DNA of 64,000 nucleotides from Loktanella sp. 5RATIMAR09 (GCF_001419985.1 NZ_LJAL01000002.1:248001-312000), one strand, 5' to 3'. Numbered from the stretch's first letter, positions 20,000 to 29,141 are shown. Notes: generated from the letters alone by a model not told the origin. Numbers and translations are program-made.

Positions 20000-21001
20000 C
20001 TAGATCAGCTTGCCCATTGCCACGGCTGTATCGGACATGCGGTTCGAGAAACCCCATTCGTTGTCATACCATGTCAAAATCCGCACCATGTTGCCGTCGA
20101 GCACCTTGGTTTGATCAAGGTGGAAGATCGAGGAATGGGGATCATGGTTGAAGTCGGAACTGACCATCGGCAGGTCGGTATAGCCCAAAATGCCTTTCAG
20201 CGGGCCGTCTGCTGCGGCGACAATGGCGGCGTTGACTTCTTCGACTGTCGTGTCGCGGCTCGCCTCGAATGTCAGGTCAACGACCGACACGTTCGGGGTG
20301 GGCACACGGATTGCGACGCCGTCAAGTTTGCCGTTCAGTTCCGGAAGTACGAGCCCCACGGCCTTTGCCGCACCGGTTGATGTCGGGATCATCGACAATG
20401 CCGCAGCGCGTGCGCGGTAGAGGTCTTTGTGCATCGTATCCAGCGTTGGCTGGTCGCCGGTATAGCTGTGGATCGTGGTCATAAAGCCTTTGGTGATGCC
20501 GATGGCATCGTTCAGCACTTTGGCCACAGGGGACAGACAGTTCGTTGTGCAAGATGCGTTCGAGACGATGATATCGTCCGCCGTCAGCATTCCGTCATTC
20601 ACACCGTAAACAATTGTTTTGTCAGCGTCTTTACCGGGGGCCGAGATCAGAACACGGCTGGATCCGTTATCAAGGTGCGCTTGGCAGGCCTCTTTGCTGG
20701 TGAAGATACCGGTGCATTCCATCACCACATCAACGTCAGACCATGGCAGGTCTGCGGGGTTGCGGATGGCGGTCACTTGGATCGGGCCGCGGCCGACGTC
20801 GATGGTGGTCTCTGTCGTGGTTACCGTGGCGGGGAAACGCCCGTGTACGCTGTCAAAGCGCAGCAGGTGTGCGTTGGTTTCGACCGGTCCAAGGTCATTG
20901 ATTGCAATCACCTCAATATCGGTGCGCCCGCTTTCGACGATCGCGCGCAGGATGTTACGGCCGATCCGGCCAAATCCGTTAATAGCTACTTTGACGGCCA
21001 T
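20000..21001 (-). CDS. gap: Glyceraldehyde-3-phosphate dehydrogenase (NAD-type)
   Basis: Oxidises glyceraldehyde 3-phosphate to 1,3-bisphosphoglycerate. The 333-residue protein has the Rossmann start [17 protein letters not shown], the catalytic site [12 protein letters not shown] (Cys151) and [12 protein letters not shown] at the C-terminus. Asp36 in [11 protein letters not shown] is the residue that normally favours NAD over NADP. I start at ATG 21001; upstream codons are not conserved. It is the first of two paralogues here and has its own terminator. A LacI-type palindrome lies 20 bases before the start. Confidence 0.97.
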   Translation of the reverse strand: MAVKVAINGFGRIGRNILRAIVESGRTDIEVIAINDLGPVETNAHLLRFDSVHGRFPATVTTTETTIDVGRGPIQVTAIRNPADLPWSDVDVVMECTGIFTSKEACQAHLDNGSSRVLISAPGKDADKTIVYGVNDGMLTADDIIVSNASCTTNCLSPVAKVLNDAIGITKGFMTTIHSYTGDQPTLDTMHKDLYRARAAALSMIPTSTGAAKAVGLVLPELNGKLDGVAIRVPTPNVSVVDLTFEASRDTTVEEVNAAIVAAADGPLKGILGYTDLPMVSSDFNHDPHSSIFHLDQTKVLDGNMVRILTWYDNEWGFSNRMSDTAVAMGKLI

Positions 21002-21021
21002 GGTGTTCTCCTCAGGGTCAA

Positions 21022-21035
21022 TGTTGGCGCTAACA
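21022..21035. promoter_or_regulatory. LacI-type operator before the first gap gene
   Basis: TGTTGGCGCTAACA, 13 of 14 bases matching the palindrome TGTTAGCGCTAACA. It lies between the start codon and the upstream small gene. Confidence 0.5.
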
Positions 21036-21072
21036 TTGCGATTTATACGCAAAGGTCAACCGTTGATCGCTT

Positions 21073-21216
21073 TTAGCGCCAAAACGCCATCCATTCGATA
21101 AGTTCAACAAATTTGCGCGATAGAAACAGCGCATTGGCCCCATCGTATTGCAGGTAATCAAAACCAAGCAATGCGACCAAGAACAGACCAAGAAGAACGG
21201 CGATGGTGTTTGTCAT
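21073..21216 (-). CDS. Small membrane protein between the two gap genes, 47 residues
   Basis: An open frame from an ATG at 21216 gives MTNTIAVLLGLFLVALLGFD, a hydrophobic helix, followed by a short polar tail ending LIEWMAFWR. I recall similar small proteins beside gap in related bacteria, but no function is known. No strong Shine-Dalgarno is visible, and the frame continues upstream to 21357 through an implausible sequence. A terminator of the upstream gap gene lies at 21249-21272, so it probably has its own promoter or is read through. Confidence 0.6.
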   Translation of the reverse strand: MTNTIAVLLGLFLVALLGFDYLQYDGANALFLSRKFVELIEWMAFWR

Positions 21217-21248
21217 GGGCCGAGGTTTAGCCCAGATGCAACAAATGG

Positions 21249-21272
21249 CAAAGCCCGCATGGGCGGGCTTGC
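21249..21272 (-). terminator. Terminator of the second gap gene
   Basis: Eight-pair stem AAGCCCGC / GCGGGCTT with an ATGG loop, 28 bases after the second gap stop. The minus-strand tail (TTGCCATTTGTTG) is only partly U-rich, so leak-through is possible. Confidence 0.65.
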
Positions 21273-21299
21273 TGTGCTTTTGCGCTTTGCGGGCAGGGG

Positions 21300-22301
21300 C
21301 TAGTGCATCCGTCCCATCGTGGCCGCGACATCGGCCATGCGCGCCGAAAAGCCCCATTCGTTGTCATACCACGCCAGAACGCGCACAGTGCGACCGCCCA
21401 CGACCTTGGTCTGGTCCGGCGCAAAGATCGAGCTTTCGGTGGTGTGATTAAAGTCGATGCTGACTTTGGCTTCGTCATCATAGGACATCACCATGCCCAT
21501 ATAACCGGCGGCGGCTTCGGCCACGATAGCGTTGACCTCCTCCACGGTGACGGATTTTCCGGCCTCGAAAGTCAGATCAACGGCGCTCACATTGGGGGTA
21601 GGGACCCGCATCGCGGTGCCGTCAAGCTTGCCTGCCAGTTCCGGCAGAACCTCGCCCAGTGCCTTGGCTGCACCCGTAGAGGTCGGGATCATTGCCATCG
21701 CCGCCGCACGAGCGCGGTAGAGGTCATTGTGGCGACGGTCCAGCGTGGGCTGGTCGCCTGTATAGCTGTGAATTGTGGTCATGATGCCGCGTTCAATGCC
21801 AATGGCGTCGTTGAGCACCTTCGCCAAGGGCGCAAGGCAGTTGGTCGTGCAAGAGCCGTTGGACACCATGTTTTCGGTGGCTAGCAAATAACGGTGGTTC
21901 ACGCCATAAACGACCGTGCGGTCCACATTCTTCGCGGGGGCCGAAATGAGCACCTTTTTGGCACCGCGCGCGAGGTGGATGTTTGATTTCAGACCGTCGT
22001 TGAATTTGCCGGTACATTCCAGCACCACATCGACACCGTCCCAGTCCAGCTCTTCCGGATCATACGTCGACATCACATCAATCGGGCCACGCCCCAGATC
22101 CATTGTGTTGCCTTTGACGGTGATCGGGCTGCCAAAACGACCATGAATACTATCGTATTTCAGCAGGTGCGCGTTGGTTTCAATCGGGCCGGTGGCGTTG
22201 ATTTTTACCACCTGAACATCGTTGCGGGCGGCTTCGGTGATATGGGCCAAAGTACAGCGTCCAATGCGCCCGAACCCGTTGATTCCGATGGTCACTGTCA
22301 T
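21300..22301 (-). CDS. gap: Glyceraldehyde-3-phosphate dehydrogenase, probable NADP-type paralogue
   Basis: Second GAPDH of 333 residues with [17 protein letters not shown], catalytic SNGSCTTNCLAP (Cys151) and [12 protein letters not shown]. At position 36 it has Ala (VVKINATGPIE) where the neighbour has Asp. It also has Arg-Arg (QPTLDRRHNDL) where the neighbour has Thr-Met ([11 protein letters not shown]), at the second cofactor-selecting site. Loss of this Asp is what separates NADP-using GapB enzymes from glycolytic GapA, so this copy may work in the gluconeogenic direction. Three LacI-type sites lie in its long upstream region. The function is sure; the cofactor is inferred. Confidence 0.95.
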   Translation of the reverse strand: MTVTIGINGFGRIGRCTLAHITEAARNDVQVVKINATGPIETNAHLLKYDSIHGRFGSPITVKGNTMDLGRGPIDVMSTYDPEELDWDGVDVVLECTGKFNDGLKSNIHLARGAKKVLISAPAKNVDRTVVYGVNHRYLLATENMVSNGSCTTNCLAPLAKVLNDAIGIERGIMTTIHSYTGDQPTLDRRHNDLYRARAAAMAMIPTSTGAAKALGEVLPELAGKLDGTAMRVPTPNVSAVDLTFEAGKSVTVEEVNAIVAEAAAGYMGMVMSYDDEAKVSIDFNHTTESSIFAPDQTKVVGGRTVRVLAWYDNEWGFSARMADVAATMGRMH

Positions 22302-22391
22302 AACTGAATATCCTTGCCACTCGTTCGTTGTTGCAAGCGGTATACGCAGGTGTGCGGCGCAGGGGAATGAAAAACGTGTTTTTCATCAATA

Positions 22392-22457
22392 TGTTAACGA
22401 TAACGGACCGTGTTAGCGATAACGATTCTGCGGGAAAAGCATGTGTTACCGCAAACA
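22392..22457. promoter_or_regulatory. Three LacI-type operator-like sites before the second gap gene
   Basis: The 315-base region between this gap gene and transketolase has no gene but holds three related sites: TGTTAACGATAACG (22392-22405), TGTTAGCGATAACG (22411-22424) and TGTTACCGCAAACA (22444-22457). Against TGTTAGCGCTAACA they match 11, 12 and 12 of 14 positions. Spacing between centres is 19 and 33 bases. The remainder of the region contains only a hairpin next to the tkt stop. Confidence 0.5.
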
Positions 22458-22565
22458 TCACAAGGGTCTGTCGAATCATCTTTGGGTGTTATCGGCTGTC
22501 AGCGAATGAAAAGGACGGCGCACCATGTGTGAGGGGGCTGCTGACAACGGCCACCATCCCGGCGT

Positions 22566-22618
22566 CGCCACTGCGATGATGACCTAGATCCATGTCATCG
22601 CAGTGGCGTTTATTGTTT
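22566..22618 (+). other. Long perfect hairpin 3' of transketolase, U-tract on the plus strand
   Basis: Perfect 14-base arms CGCCACTGCGATGA (22566-22579) and TCATCGCAGTGGCG (22595-22608), with a 15-base loop. The T-rich tail (TTTATTGTTT) follows only on the plus strand, opposite to tkt and gap. It may stabilise the tkt 3' end or terminate a plus-strand transcript from the gap promoter region. Confidence 0.6.
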
Positions 22619-24635
22619 ACTTGATCAGCGACTTGACCTTCGCCGCTGTCGCCGCGGCTGTGATCCCGAACTCTTCAAAAAGACGCTCGGCCGGGGCAGA
22701 TGCCCCGAAACCGTGCATCCCCACAAAGCCGGATTTCTCACGCTTGCCGCGCTCGCCGAACAACCAGCGGTCCCAGCCAAAGCGGATGCCAGCCTCGACC
22801 GCGACGCGTACGGGTCCGCCGGGCAGCACACGCTTGCGATAGCTTTCCTCTTGCTCTTCAAAGAGTTCCCAGCACGGCATGGACACAACGCGGGTGCCGA
22901 TCCCTTCCGCTTGCAGCAGATCGCGGGCTTCCATCGCGATGGACACCTCAGAGCCGGTGGCCAGAAGGATCGCTTGGCGTTTGCCCTCCGCATCGGCAAG
23001 CACATAGGCGCCCTGGGCGACCATGTTCTTGTTCTTATGCTCGGTGCGTACGGTGGGCAGGTTCTGACGGGTCAGGGCCAGCACGCTAGGGGTTTTCTGG
23101 GATGTCAGTGCGATTTCCCAAGCCTCGGCGGTTTCGACCGTATCGGCGGGACGGAACACGTTCATGTTCGGGGTGGCCCGCAACATGGCAAGGTGTTCGA
23201 CAGGCTGGTGTGTCGGGCCGTCTTCGCCAAGGCCGATACTGTCGTGCGTCATGACATAAGTGGCCGGAACGCCCATCAGCGCGGACAAACGCATGGCCCC
23301 ACGCGCATAGTCGGTGAAACACATGAATGTGCCGCCATAGGCCCGCGCGCCGCCGTGCAGTGCCATACCGTTCATCGCGGCCGCCATGCCGTGTTCGCGC
23401 ACACCGTAGTAGATGTAGCGGCCCTTTCGGGTATCAGGGTGGAAGGTGCCCATGTCTTTGGTCAGCGTGTTGTTCGATCCGGTCAGGTCGGCCGAACCGC
23501 CGATGGTTTCCTGCATGATCGGGTTGATGACCTCAAGCGTCATTTCCGATGATTTGCGGGTTGCGACCGAAGGTGCGCCTTCGCTGATCTGCTTTTTCAG
23601 CGCACGGATCGTAGCCGATAGACGCTTGGGCGCTTGACCGGCGTAGATACGCTTGAACTCGGCCTGTTTGTTGGCCGAGAGCGCGTTGAAGCGGTCGTGC
23701 CATTCTTTGTTGGCTGTGGCCCCGCGTGCGCCGATTTCAGCCCATTGCTTGAGCGCGTCGGCGGCGACTTCGAAATCCCCCATAGGCGCGCCATAAGCTT
23801 CCTTGGCTGCTTTCAGCTGGTCGGCGTTGGTCAGGGCGCCGTGGCCTTTGGAGGTGTCCTGTGCCGCGTGGCCCAGAGCGATATGGGTTTTGCAGGCGAT
23901 CATGGACGGGCGGGGGTCGTTCTTTGCCGCCGTGATGGCCGCGTCAATCGCGGAGGGGTCGTGACCGTCGATGGATTGGACGTGCCAGCCCGAGGCCTCA
24001 AAGCGCATCGGTTGGTTGGTAATGTCGGCGATATCAACAGTGCCGTCGATGGTGATGTTGTTGTTGTCCCAAAACACGATCAGGTGGGACAGTTTTTGCA
24101 TCCCGGCAAGTGCAATCGCCTCTTGGCTGATGCCTTCCATCAAACAGCCGTCGCCAGCCATGACATAAGTGTAGTGATCGACTATCTTCTTGCCCCATGT
24201 GGCACGCTGGATTTCCTCGGCGATGGCAAAGCCGACCGAATTGGCTATGCCTTGGCCCAGCGGGCCAGTCGTGGTCTCGATCCCGCGGGCATGGCCGAAC
24301 TCTGGATGGCCTGCGGTACGCGCACCCCATTGGCGGAAGTCCTTGATCTGCTCCAGCGGCATATCCTCGTATCCGGTCAGATACATCAGGGAATAAAGCA
24401 ACATCGAGCCGTGGCCTGCCGACAGGATAAAGCGGTCGCGATCGGGCCATTCTGGCGCTTTGGGGTCGAACTTGAGGTGTTTTTCAAACAGCACTGTTGC
24501 AACATCGGCCATGCCCATTGGCATGCCGGAGTGGCCAGAGTTTGCTGCGGCGACCGCATCCAGCGTCAGAGTGCGGATGGCGGTGGCTTTCATCCAGTGG
24601 TCGGGGTGTGCGGTGCGCAGGGCTGCAATATCCAA
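22617..24635 (-). CDS. tkt: Transketolase
   Basis: Thiamine-diphosphate enzyme of the pentose phosphate pathway, 672 residues, normal length. The TPP-binding motif is [18 protein letters not shown] ... NNNITIDG, with the N-terminal [20 protein letters not shown]. The pyrimidine domain has [20 protein letters not shown] and [21 protein letters not shown]-terminal domain: [20 protein letters not shown]. It lies directly upstream of a gap gene on the same strand, a common carbon-metabolism grouping, but the two are separated by a hairpin and a regulated promoter region. Confidence 0.97.
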   Translation of the reverse strand: MDIAALRTAHPDHWMKATAIRTLTLDAVAAANSGHSGMPMGMADVATVLFEKHLKFDPKAPEWPDRDRFILSAGHGSMLLYSLMYLTGYEDMPLEQIKDFRQWGARTAGHPEFGHARGIETTTGPLGQGIANSVGFAIAEEIQRATWGKKIVDHYTYVMAGDGCLMEGISQEAIALAGMQKLSHLIVFWDNNNITIDGTVDIADITNQPMRFEASGWHVQSIDGHDPSAIDAAITAAKNDPRPSMIACKTHIALGHAAQDTSKGHGALTNADQLKAAKEAYGAPMGDFEVAADALKQWAEIGARGATANKEWHDRFNALSANKQAEFKRIYAGQAPKRLSATIRALKKQISEGAPSVATRKSSEMTLEVINPIMQETIGGSADLTGSNNTLTKDMGTFHPDTRKGRYIYYGVREHGMAAAMNGMALHGGARAYGGTFMCFTDYARGAMRLSALMGVPATYVMTHDSIGLGEDGPTHQPVEHLAMLRATPNMNVFRPADTVETAEAWEIALTSQKTPSVLALTRQNLPTVRTEHKNKNMVAQGAYVLADAEGKRQAILLATGSEVSIAMEARDLLQAEGIGTRVVSMPCWELFEEQEESYRKRVLPGGPVRVAVEAGIRFGWDRWLFGERGKREKSGFVGMHGFGASAPAERLFEEFGITAAATAAKVKSLIK

Positions 24636-24897
24636 GTGATCAGGTCCTATTTACGAATGGTGAACATCAGGCGTTGGCAGCGTCATATCAGGACCGAACC
24701 CAAGATCAAGCGTGACGGCTAAGTTACTCATATTCTTGGCACGCTGTGGTTTGCGGCAGGGCCGGTGATGGCATACGCTTGGCATCAACAGGTACGATTC
24801 GGTACATTTTTGCCGCGGCAGTCGGGCAGAAGACCATTTGATTACAACGACGATGGCAAAAACGGGCACGCCTATTGCGCCACGAAAGGACGAGCGG

Positions 24898-25371
24898 ATG
24901 AGTGACATAAGTATATTGGAAGGCCGCATCACCGCTGCGCTGGACAGGATCAGGCAGGGTCTGGATGCCGCCGGCGGGCAGAATGCTGCCGATGATGTCG
25001 CGCTACAGGCGGCCCTTGATCAGGAGCGTGCGCAAAACGCCGAACTGGTCGAACGCGTACGCGTGCTGAAAGAGCGGCAGGATACGCAAGTGGCCAGCCT
25101 CACGCTGCGTGCCGAGACACAAAGCAAGCATCTGATGAAATTGGATGAAGAGTTGCAGCAATTACGCGCCTCGAACGTGCAATTGCGCGACATGAACGCA
25201 AAACTGCGCGCGGCCGTGACCACAGGGCTTGCACCTGAATTGCACGACGCGGCTGTGAACGCTGAAATCGAGGCGTTAAGCGCGCAGCGGTCGGCCGATG
25301 CAGCCGAGATTGATGCCATTCTGGACGAGCTGAAGCCCCTGATCGAGGAGACATCCCATGCCGCAGGTTGA
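24898..25371 (+). CDS. Coiled-coil protein upstream of zapA
   Basis: The 157-residue protein is strongly helical, rich in Ala, Glu, Gln and Leu, with heptad-like stretches (LKERQDTQVASLTLRAETQ, LDEELQQLRASNVQLRDMN). It has no signal peptide or membrane segment. AAAGGA lies seven bases before the ATG at 24898, which I prefer over the in-frame TTG at 24838. It overlaps zapA by 14 bases. The tight coupling suggests a role with ZapA at the division ring, but no known family is recognised. Confidence 0.75.
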   Translation: MSDISILEGRITAALDRIRQGLDAAGGQNAADDVALQAALDQERAQNAELVERVRVLKERQDTQVASLTLRAETQSKHLMKLDEELQQLRASNVQLRDMNAKLRAAVTTGLAPELHDAAVNAEIEALSAQRSADAAEIDAILDELKPLIEETSHAAG

Positions 25372-25744
25372 GATTGCTATCGGAGGTCGCACCTTTGAGG
25401 TCGCCTGTCAGGACGGCGAAGAGCATTTTCTGCATTCTGCTGCTGCGATGCTGGATGCGGAGGCCAGTCATCTGGCGGATCAGATTGGCCGGATGCCCGA
25501 GGGCCGTATGCTTTTGATGGCGGGTCTGATGCTGGCGGATAAGACCGCAGGTCTGGAAGACAAGGTGCGCCAGCTGGAAACAGAGGCCGCGAACATGCGC
25601 GCGCAGATGGAAACCCTTCAAAGCCAGCCCGCACCTGCGCCTGTGCGCGTCGAGGTGCCAGTGGTGCCTGCTGCTGTGACGGATGCTTTGGCCGAGATCG
25701 CCGCGCGCGCCGAAGCCTTGGCGGATCAGGTCGAAGCCCGATAA
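25358..25744 (+). CDS. zapA: Cell division protein ZapA
   Basis: Small FtsZ-associated protein that promotes Z-ring bundling. The 128-residue sequence has the ZapA N-terminal domain (VEIAIGGRTFEVACQDGEE, HLADQIGRMPEGRMLLMAGL) and a C-terminal coiled coil (TAGLEDKVRQLETEAANMRA), with an Ala/Pro-rich tail. It overlaps the coiled-coil gene upstream, and a strong terminator follows. Unlike in enterobacteria, no 6S RNA gene follows: only 34 bases separate it from convergent grxD. Confidence 0.9.
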   Translation: MPQVEIAIGGRTFEVACQDGEEHFLHSAAAMLDAEASHLADQIGRMPEGRMLLMAGLMLADKTAGLEDKVRQLETEAANMRAQMETLQSQPAPAPVRVEVPVVPAAVTDALAEIAARAEALADQVEAR

Positions 25745-25775
25745 AAAAAGGCGGGCAATGCGCCCGCCTTATTCC
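25743..25775. terminator. Bidirectional terminator between zapA and grxD
   Basis: Nine-pair stem AAGGCGGGC / GCCCGCCTT with a short loop, flanked by A7 on the left and ATTCCGTTTT on the right. It can stop both convergent transcripts. Confidence 0.92.
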
Positions 25776-25778
25776 GTT

Positions 25779-26138
25779 TTAGCCGTTCGCTTCGCGAATT
25801 TTCTCGGCGGCGTCTTTATCGAAGGCGACGCCGTTTTCTGCAAACAGCGTATCGAGTTCGCCCGAAAGCGTCATCTCGGTGATGATGTCGCAGCCACCGA
25901 CGAATTCGCCTTTGACGTAAAGCTGCGGAATGGTGGGCCAATCGGAATAATCCTTGATCCCTTGGCGGATCTCGTCATCTGCCAGCACGTTTACGTCGGC
26001 ATAGTCGACCCCCATGAAGTTCAGAACGCCTGCGACGCGCGATGAGAACCCGCACTGCGGCATGCTCTTGGTGCCTTTCATGAAAAGCACAACTTCATTG
26101 GCTGTTACGGCGTCTTTGATTTTGTCTTGGGCTGTCAT
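25779..26138 (-). CDS. grxD: Monothiol glutaredoxin (Grx4 family)
   Basis: CGFS-type glutaredoxin of 119 residues that binds a [2Fe-2S] cluster with BolA and delivers Fe-S clusters. Key segments are [20 protein letters not shown] (active site CGFS), [20 protein letters not shown] and [16 protein letters not shown]. It is the last gene of an overlapping bolA-orf-grxD operon, which matches the known BolA-Grx4 partnership. Confidence 0.96.
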   Translation of the reverse strand: MTAQDKIKDAVTANEVVLFMKGTKSMPQCGFSSRVAGVLNFMGVDYADVNVLADDEIRQGIKDYSDWPTIPQLYVKGEFVGGCDIITEMTLSGELDTLFAENGVAFDKDAAEKIREANG

Positions 26139-26392
26139 GTTTTTGTATCCGTTTGTTTTGGAGCAAATTTTTTCGCGTAAGCCTGTGGATCACGCGTGAT
26201 ATGATAGGCGGTCGAGCTTGTCGATCTGCCAGAACCATAGTTTGAGTGGATAAGTGTATTCTCATGTCCTGGAACAACTCCACGATGCTGTTTGGGAGCG
26301 AACCTTCTTCGTGCTTCACCTCTTAAGATCCGGAGCACGCATAAGCCTGCGAAGATCGAAAGGAAGACAAAAAGATAGACGTAAGGTGACAT
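26135..26392 (-). CDS. Small membrane protein between bolA and grxD, 85 residues
   Basis: N-terminal hydrophobic helix ([20 protein letters not shown]) followed by a basic, Ser/Thr/Tyr-rich tail ([20 protein letters not shown] ... [15 protein letters not shown]). The stop overlaps the grxD start by 4 bases and the start overlaps the bolA stop by 1 base, so the frame exactly fills the space and is very likely real. Base composition is visibly lower in GC than its neighbours. I do not recognise a family. It might tether the Fe-S pair to the membrane, but this is speculation. Confidence 0.65.
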   Translation of the reverse strand: MSPYVYLFVFLSIFAGLCVLRILRGEARRRFAPKQHRGVVPGHENTLIHSNYGSGRSTSSTAYHITRDPQAYAKKFAPKQTDTKT

Positions 26393-26628
26393 CAGTCCGG
26401 TGCCTTGGTTGTTAACGCCAACGCATGCAATTCGCCGTTGCTGCCGTCCATCTTGCCTTTGAGCGCGGCATAGACGGCGCGTTGTTGTTGCACGCGGTTC
26501 TTGCCGCGGAAGCTTTCGTCGATAACCTCGGCTGCGAAATGGGCCCCGTCGTCACCCTGCACATTGATGGTGGCGTCAGGGAAGCTTTCGCGCAGAAGGG
26601 TCTCGATCTCGAAGGCGGTGATAGGCAT
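26392..26628 (-). CDS. bolA: BolA family protein
   Basis: The 78-residue protein is a compact BolA fold (ETLLRESFPDATINVQGDD, HFAAEVIDESFRGKNRVQQQ, YAALKGKMDGSNGELHALAL). The conserved C-terminal His lies in GELHAL. It pairs with the CGFS glutaredoxin GrxD to form a cluster-bridged heterodimer used in iron signalling or Fe-S trafficking. It is the first gene of the bolA-orf-grxD operon. Confidence 0.93.
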   Translation of the reverse strand: MPITAFEIETLLRESFPDATINVQGDDGAHFAAEVIDESFRGKNRVQQQRAVYAALKGKMDGSNGELHALALTTKAPD

Positions 26629-26692
26629 TTGCGGTCCTTTTGGTGCGTTTGTTTTAAATTAGGGCCGCTTGCGTCGGGGGACAAGTGGGGAT

Positions 26693-26712
26693 GCCTCCGG
26701 CGGGAGTATTTT
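26693..26712. repeat. Short conserved 3' element, copy 1 (after purL)
   Basis: GCCTCCGGCGGGAGTATTTT, 14 bases after the purL stop when read along the gene. Related copies follow gpt (58602-58621) and moeA (47531-47549). The core CCTCCGGCGG is nearly palindromic. Confidence 0.65.
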
Positions 26713-26726
26713 GGGCAAGATGATAA

Positions 26727-28886
26727 TCAGGCGACCGCGTTTTCGAATGAGGTGCGGAAGATCTGGCTGAGCTCTGACAGGGGGGCGCTGTGGCTGCCAA
26801 AGGTGATCTGGTCGCCGCCCGCTTTTCCGACAGTCGCCAGCGGTACATGCGCTTGGCTGGCGGCGATCATCAGTGCTTCGGCTTGATCAAAGTTGCAGGC
26901 GATCAGATAACGGGCCTGATCCTCGCCAAACAGTGTTGGTGTATCTTCTGCGTCAAGTGTGATGCCCACGCCGGCGCTTTCGGCCAGCTCAAAGGCAGCC
27001 AGCGCAAGACCGCCGTCGCTCAGGTCTGTGCAGGCCTTGATATAGGCGTGGTTGGCGCGGATGAAATCACCATGTGCTTTCTCTGCGACAAGATCGACGG
27101 GGGGCGCATCGCCTTCGGCGCGACCATAGACCTCGGCAAGCAGTGCTGATTGTCCAAGGTGGCCAGTCGTTTCGCCCAGCAAGAGCAGCACATGGCCTTC
27201 GCGGATGTCGCCCGTGATCATATGATCGGGGTGGTGGATGATACCGACCGCACCGATGGTCGGTGTGGGCAGGATGCCTTTGCCGTCGGTTTCATTATAA
27301 AGTGATACGTTGCCCGATACAATCGGCATGTCGAGCGCTTTGACCGCCTCGCCGATGCCTTGGATGGCACCGACGAATTGTCCCATGATGCGCGGTTTCT
27401 CGGGGTTGCCGAAGTTCATATTGTCCGTCGTTGCCAATGGGACGGCACCTACGGATGTCAGGTTACGGTAGGCTTCTGCCACGGCCTGCTTGCCGCCCTC
27501 AACGGGGTTGGCCATGACGTAGCGCGGGGTCACGTCGCTGGTGAAAGCCAGCGATTTATCGGTGCCATGCACCCGCACGATGCCGGCGCCGGCGCCGGGT
27601 GTGCGTGCTGTATCGCCCATGACCTGTTGGTCGTATTGCTCATAAACCCATTGCTTGCCCGCGTAGTTGGGGCTGCTGATCAGTGCTTTCAATCCGTCGA
27701 TGGGGTGCACGCCTGCCATATCGCCCAGCGGGGCGGCGGGGGGGGTGGGTTCCCAAGGGCGGTCGTATTCGGGGGCCGAGCCGGAGAGGGTGGCAAGCGG
27801 CAGATCGGCCATGACCTTGCCGTTGTGTTCGATGATGAAACGGTCTTCGGCGATTGTTTCGCCAACGATCGCGAAATCGAGGTCCCATTTGACGAAGACA
27901 GCGCGGGCTTCCGCCTCAAGCTCGGGCTTGAGCACCATCAACATGCGCTCCTGGCTTTCGGACAGCATCATTTCGTAGGCCGTCATGTTCTCTTCGCGCT
28001 GTGGGACCGCGTTGAGGTTCAGTTTGACACCCAAGCCGCCTTTGTCGCCCATTTCCACCGCCGAACACGTCAGGCCAGCGGCCCCCATGTCCTGAATGGA
28101 AATCACGGCACCTGTGGCCATCAGTTCCAGTGTCGCTTCCATCAGGCGCTTTTCGGTGAACGGATCGCCCACTTGCACGGTGGGGCGCTTTTCTTCGATG
28201 GTGTCGTCAAATTCGGCTGATGCCATCGTGGCCCCGCCCACGCCGTCGCGGCCGGTTTTCGCGCCAAGGTAGACCACAGGCATACCGATGCCGGAGGCAG
28301 CGGAATAGAAAATCTTGTCGGCATCCGCGAGGCCCGCCGCAAAGGCGTTGACAAGGCAGTTGCCATTATAGGCGGGATCAAAGCGCACTTCGCCGCCCAC
28401 AGTCGGCACGCCAAAGCAGTTGCCGTAGCCGCCAACGCCCGCAACGACGCCATTGACCAATTGCCGTGTTTTCGGGTGAGAAGGTTCACCGAAAGACAGT
28501 GAGTTCATCGCGGCTATAGGGCGCGCGCCCATGGTAAAGACATCGCGCAGAATGCCGCCCACGCCGGTCGCTGCCCCCTGGTAGGGTTCGATATAGCTGG
28601 GGTGGTTGTGGCTTTCCATTTTGAAGACCACCGCCTGTCCATCACCGATATCGACAACGCCTGCGTTTTCGCCGGGGCCGCAGATCACTTGCGGGCCTTC
28701 CGTGGGCAGGGTGCGCAGCCATTTCTTGGAGGATTTGTAGGAACAATGCTCGTTCCACATCGCCGAAAAGATGCCCAATTCGGTGAAGGTTGGTTCGCGG
28801 TCGATGATCTCGAGGATCCGCTGGTATTCGTCAGGCGAAAGCCCGTGGGCTGCAATCAGGTCTTCGGTGATGGCTGGCTCTTGCAT
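26727..28886 (-). CDS. purL: Phosphoribosylformylglycinamidine synthase subunit PurL
   Basis: Fourth step of purine synthesis: converts FGAR to FGAM with ATP and ammonia from PurQ. The 719-residue protein is the small PurL that works with separate PurQ and PurS. Markers are [59 protein letters not shown] and [20 protein letters not shown], with [20 protein letters not shown] near the C-terminus. purQ and purS are not in the window. It is read away from the sRNA region, and one copy of the 3' element follows its stop. Confidence 0.97.
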   Translation of the reverse strand: MQEPAITEDLIAAHGLSPDEYQRILEIIDREPTFTELGIFSAMWNEHCSYKSSKKWLRTLPTEGPQVICGPGENAGVVDIGDGQAVVFKMESHNHPSYIEPYQGAATGVGGILRDVFTMGARPIAAMNSLSFGEPSHPKTRQLVNGVVAGVGGYGNCFGVPTVGGEVRFDPAYNGNCLVNAFAAGLADADKIFYSAASGIGMPVVYLGAKTGRDGVGGATMASAEFDDTIEEKRPTVQVGDPFTEKRLMEATLELMATGAVISIQDMGAAGLTCSAVEMGDKGGLGVKLNLNAVPQREENMTAYEMMLSESQERMLMVLKPELEAEARAVFVKWDLDFAIVGETIAEDRFIIEHNGKVMADLPLATLSGSAPEYDRPWEPTPPAAPLGDMAGVHPIDGLKALISSPNYAGKQWVYEQYDQQVMGDTARTPGAGAGIVRVHGTDKSLAFTSDVTPRYVMANPVEGGKQAVAEAYRNLTSVGAVPLATTDNMNFGNPEKPRIMGQFVGAIQGIGEAVKALDMPIVSGNVSLYNETDGKGILPTPTIGAVGIIHHPDHMITGDIREGHVLLLLGETTGHLGQSALLAEVYGRAEGDAPPVDLVAEKAHGDFIRANHAYIKACTDLSDGGLALAAFELAESAGVGITLDAEDTPTLFGEDQARYLIACNFDQAEALMIAASQAHVPLATVGKAGGDQITFGSHSAPLSELSQIFRTSFENAVA

Positions 28887-29019
28887 CTTGGTCCCCCGCG
28901 CGTGAGTCGCGCGTGTTTTACGGGGTTGCGCGTAAGAGGGAAAGGGAGGTGTTGATTTGTCTGCTTTACAAAGCTGCTAATGCGGATCCGTGGGATGCAG
29001 CACAGGGCAGTGATGCGCC

Positions 29020-29047
29020 AAAAAAAATGCCGGGCACAAGGCCCGGC
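29020..29047 (-). terminator. Strong Rho-independent terminator ending the candidate sRNA
   Basis: Perfect seven-pair GC stem GCCGGGC / GCCCGGC with a five-base loop, then A and eight Ts on the minus strand. No protein gene on that strand ends within 200 bases upstream. Confidence 0.9.
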
Positions 29048-29141
29048 GAAGTCCAACAGGGAGGTGAGGTTGATGAGCGCTATCGCATCGTCAACCTCGA
29101 CTGATCAAATAGGGTGCGTTTTTTGACCAATCAAGAAAAAA
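29020..29141 (-). ncRNA. Candidate small regulatory RNA, about 120 nt
   Basis: The 373-base gap between purL and the LysR gene holds a complete minus-strand transcription unit. The promoter is TTGAAA (29176-29171), 17 bases, TAACAC (29153-29148). An internal hairpin has arms GAGGTTGA / TCAACCTC (29097-29065). An unpaired stretch contains CACCTCCCTG, complementary to Shine-Dalgarno sequences. The terminator has GCCGGGC / GCCCGGC arms and T8 (29047-29020). No reading frame of note lies in it. The layout resembles stress-induced sRNAs with C/U-rich anti-SD loops known in Rhodobacter, but sequence identity to any family was not tested. It could also be released from the LysR mRNA 3' end. Confidence 0.55.

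Noticed and set aside
22328..22579. 83-codon plus-strand frame in the gap-tkt interval
   Set aside because: It runs through the operator-like sites and the hairpin, is rich in Cys and Arg, and has no ribosome site.
24736..24756. TTGGCACGCTGTGGTTTGC as a sigma-54 promoter before the coiled-coil gene
   Set aside because: The GG and GC elements are 13 bases apart instead of 10, so the -24/-12 spacing is wrong.
25745..25778. 6S RNA gene after zapA, as found in many proteobacteria
   Set aside because: Only 34 bases, all terminator, separate zapA from the convergent grxD; there is no room.
29073..29126. Plus-strand mini-frame (17 codons, MSAIASSTS...) behind GGGAGGTG
   Set aside because: It lies on the complement of the sRNA hairpin; the GGAGG is the complement of the sRNA anti-SD segment and nothing follows it on that strand.
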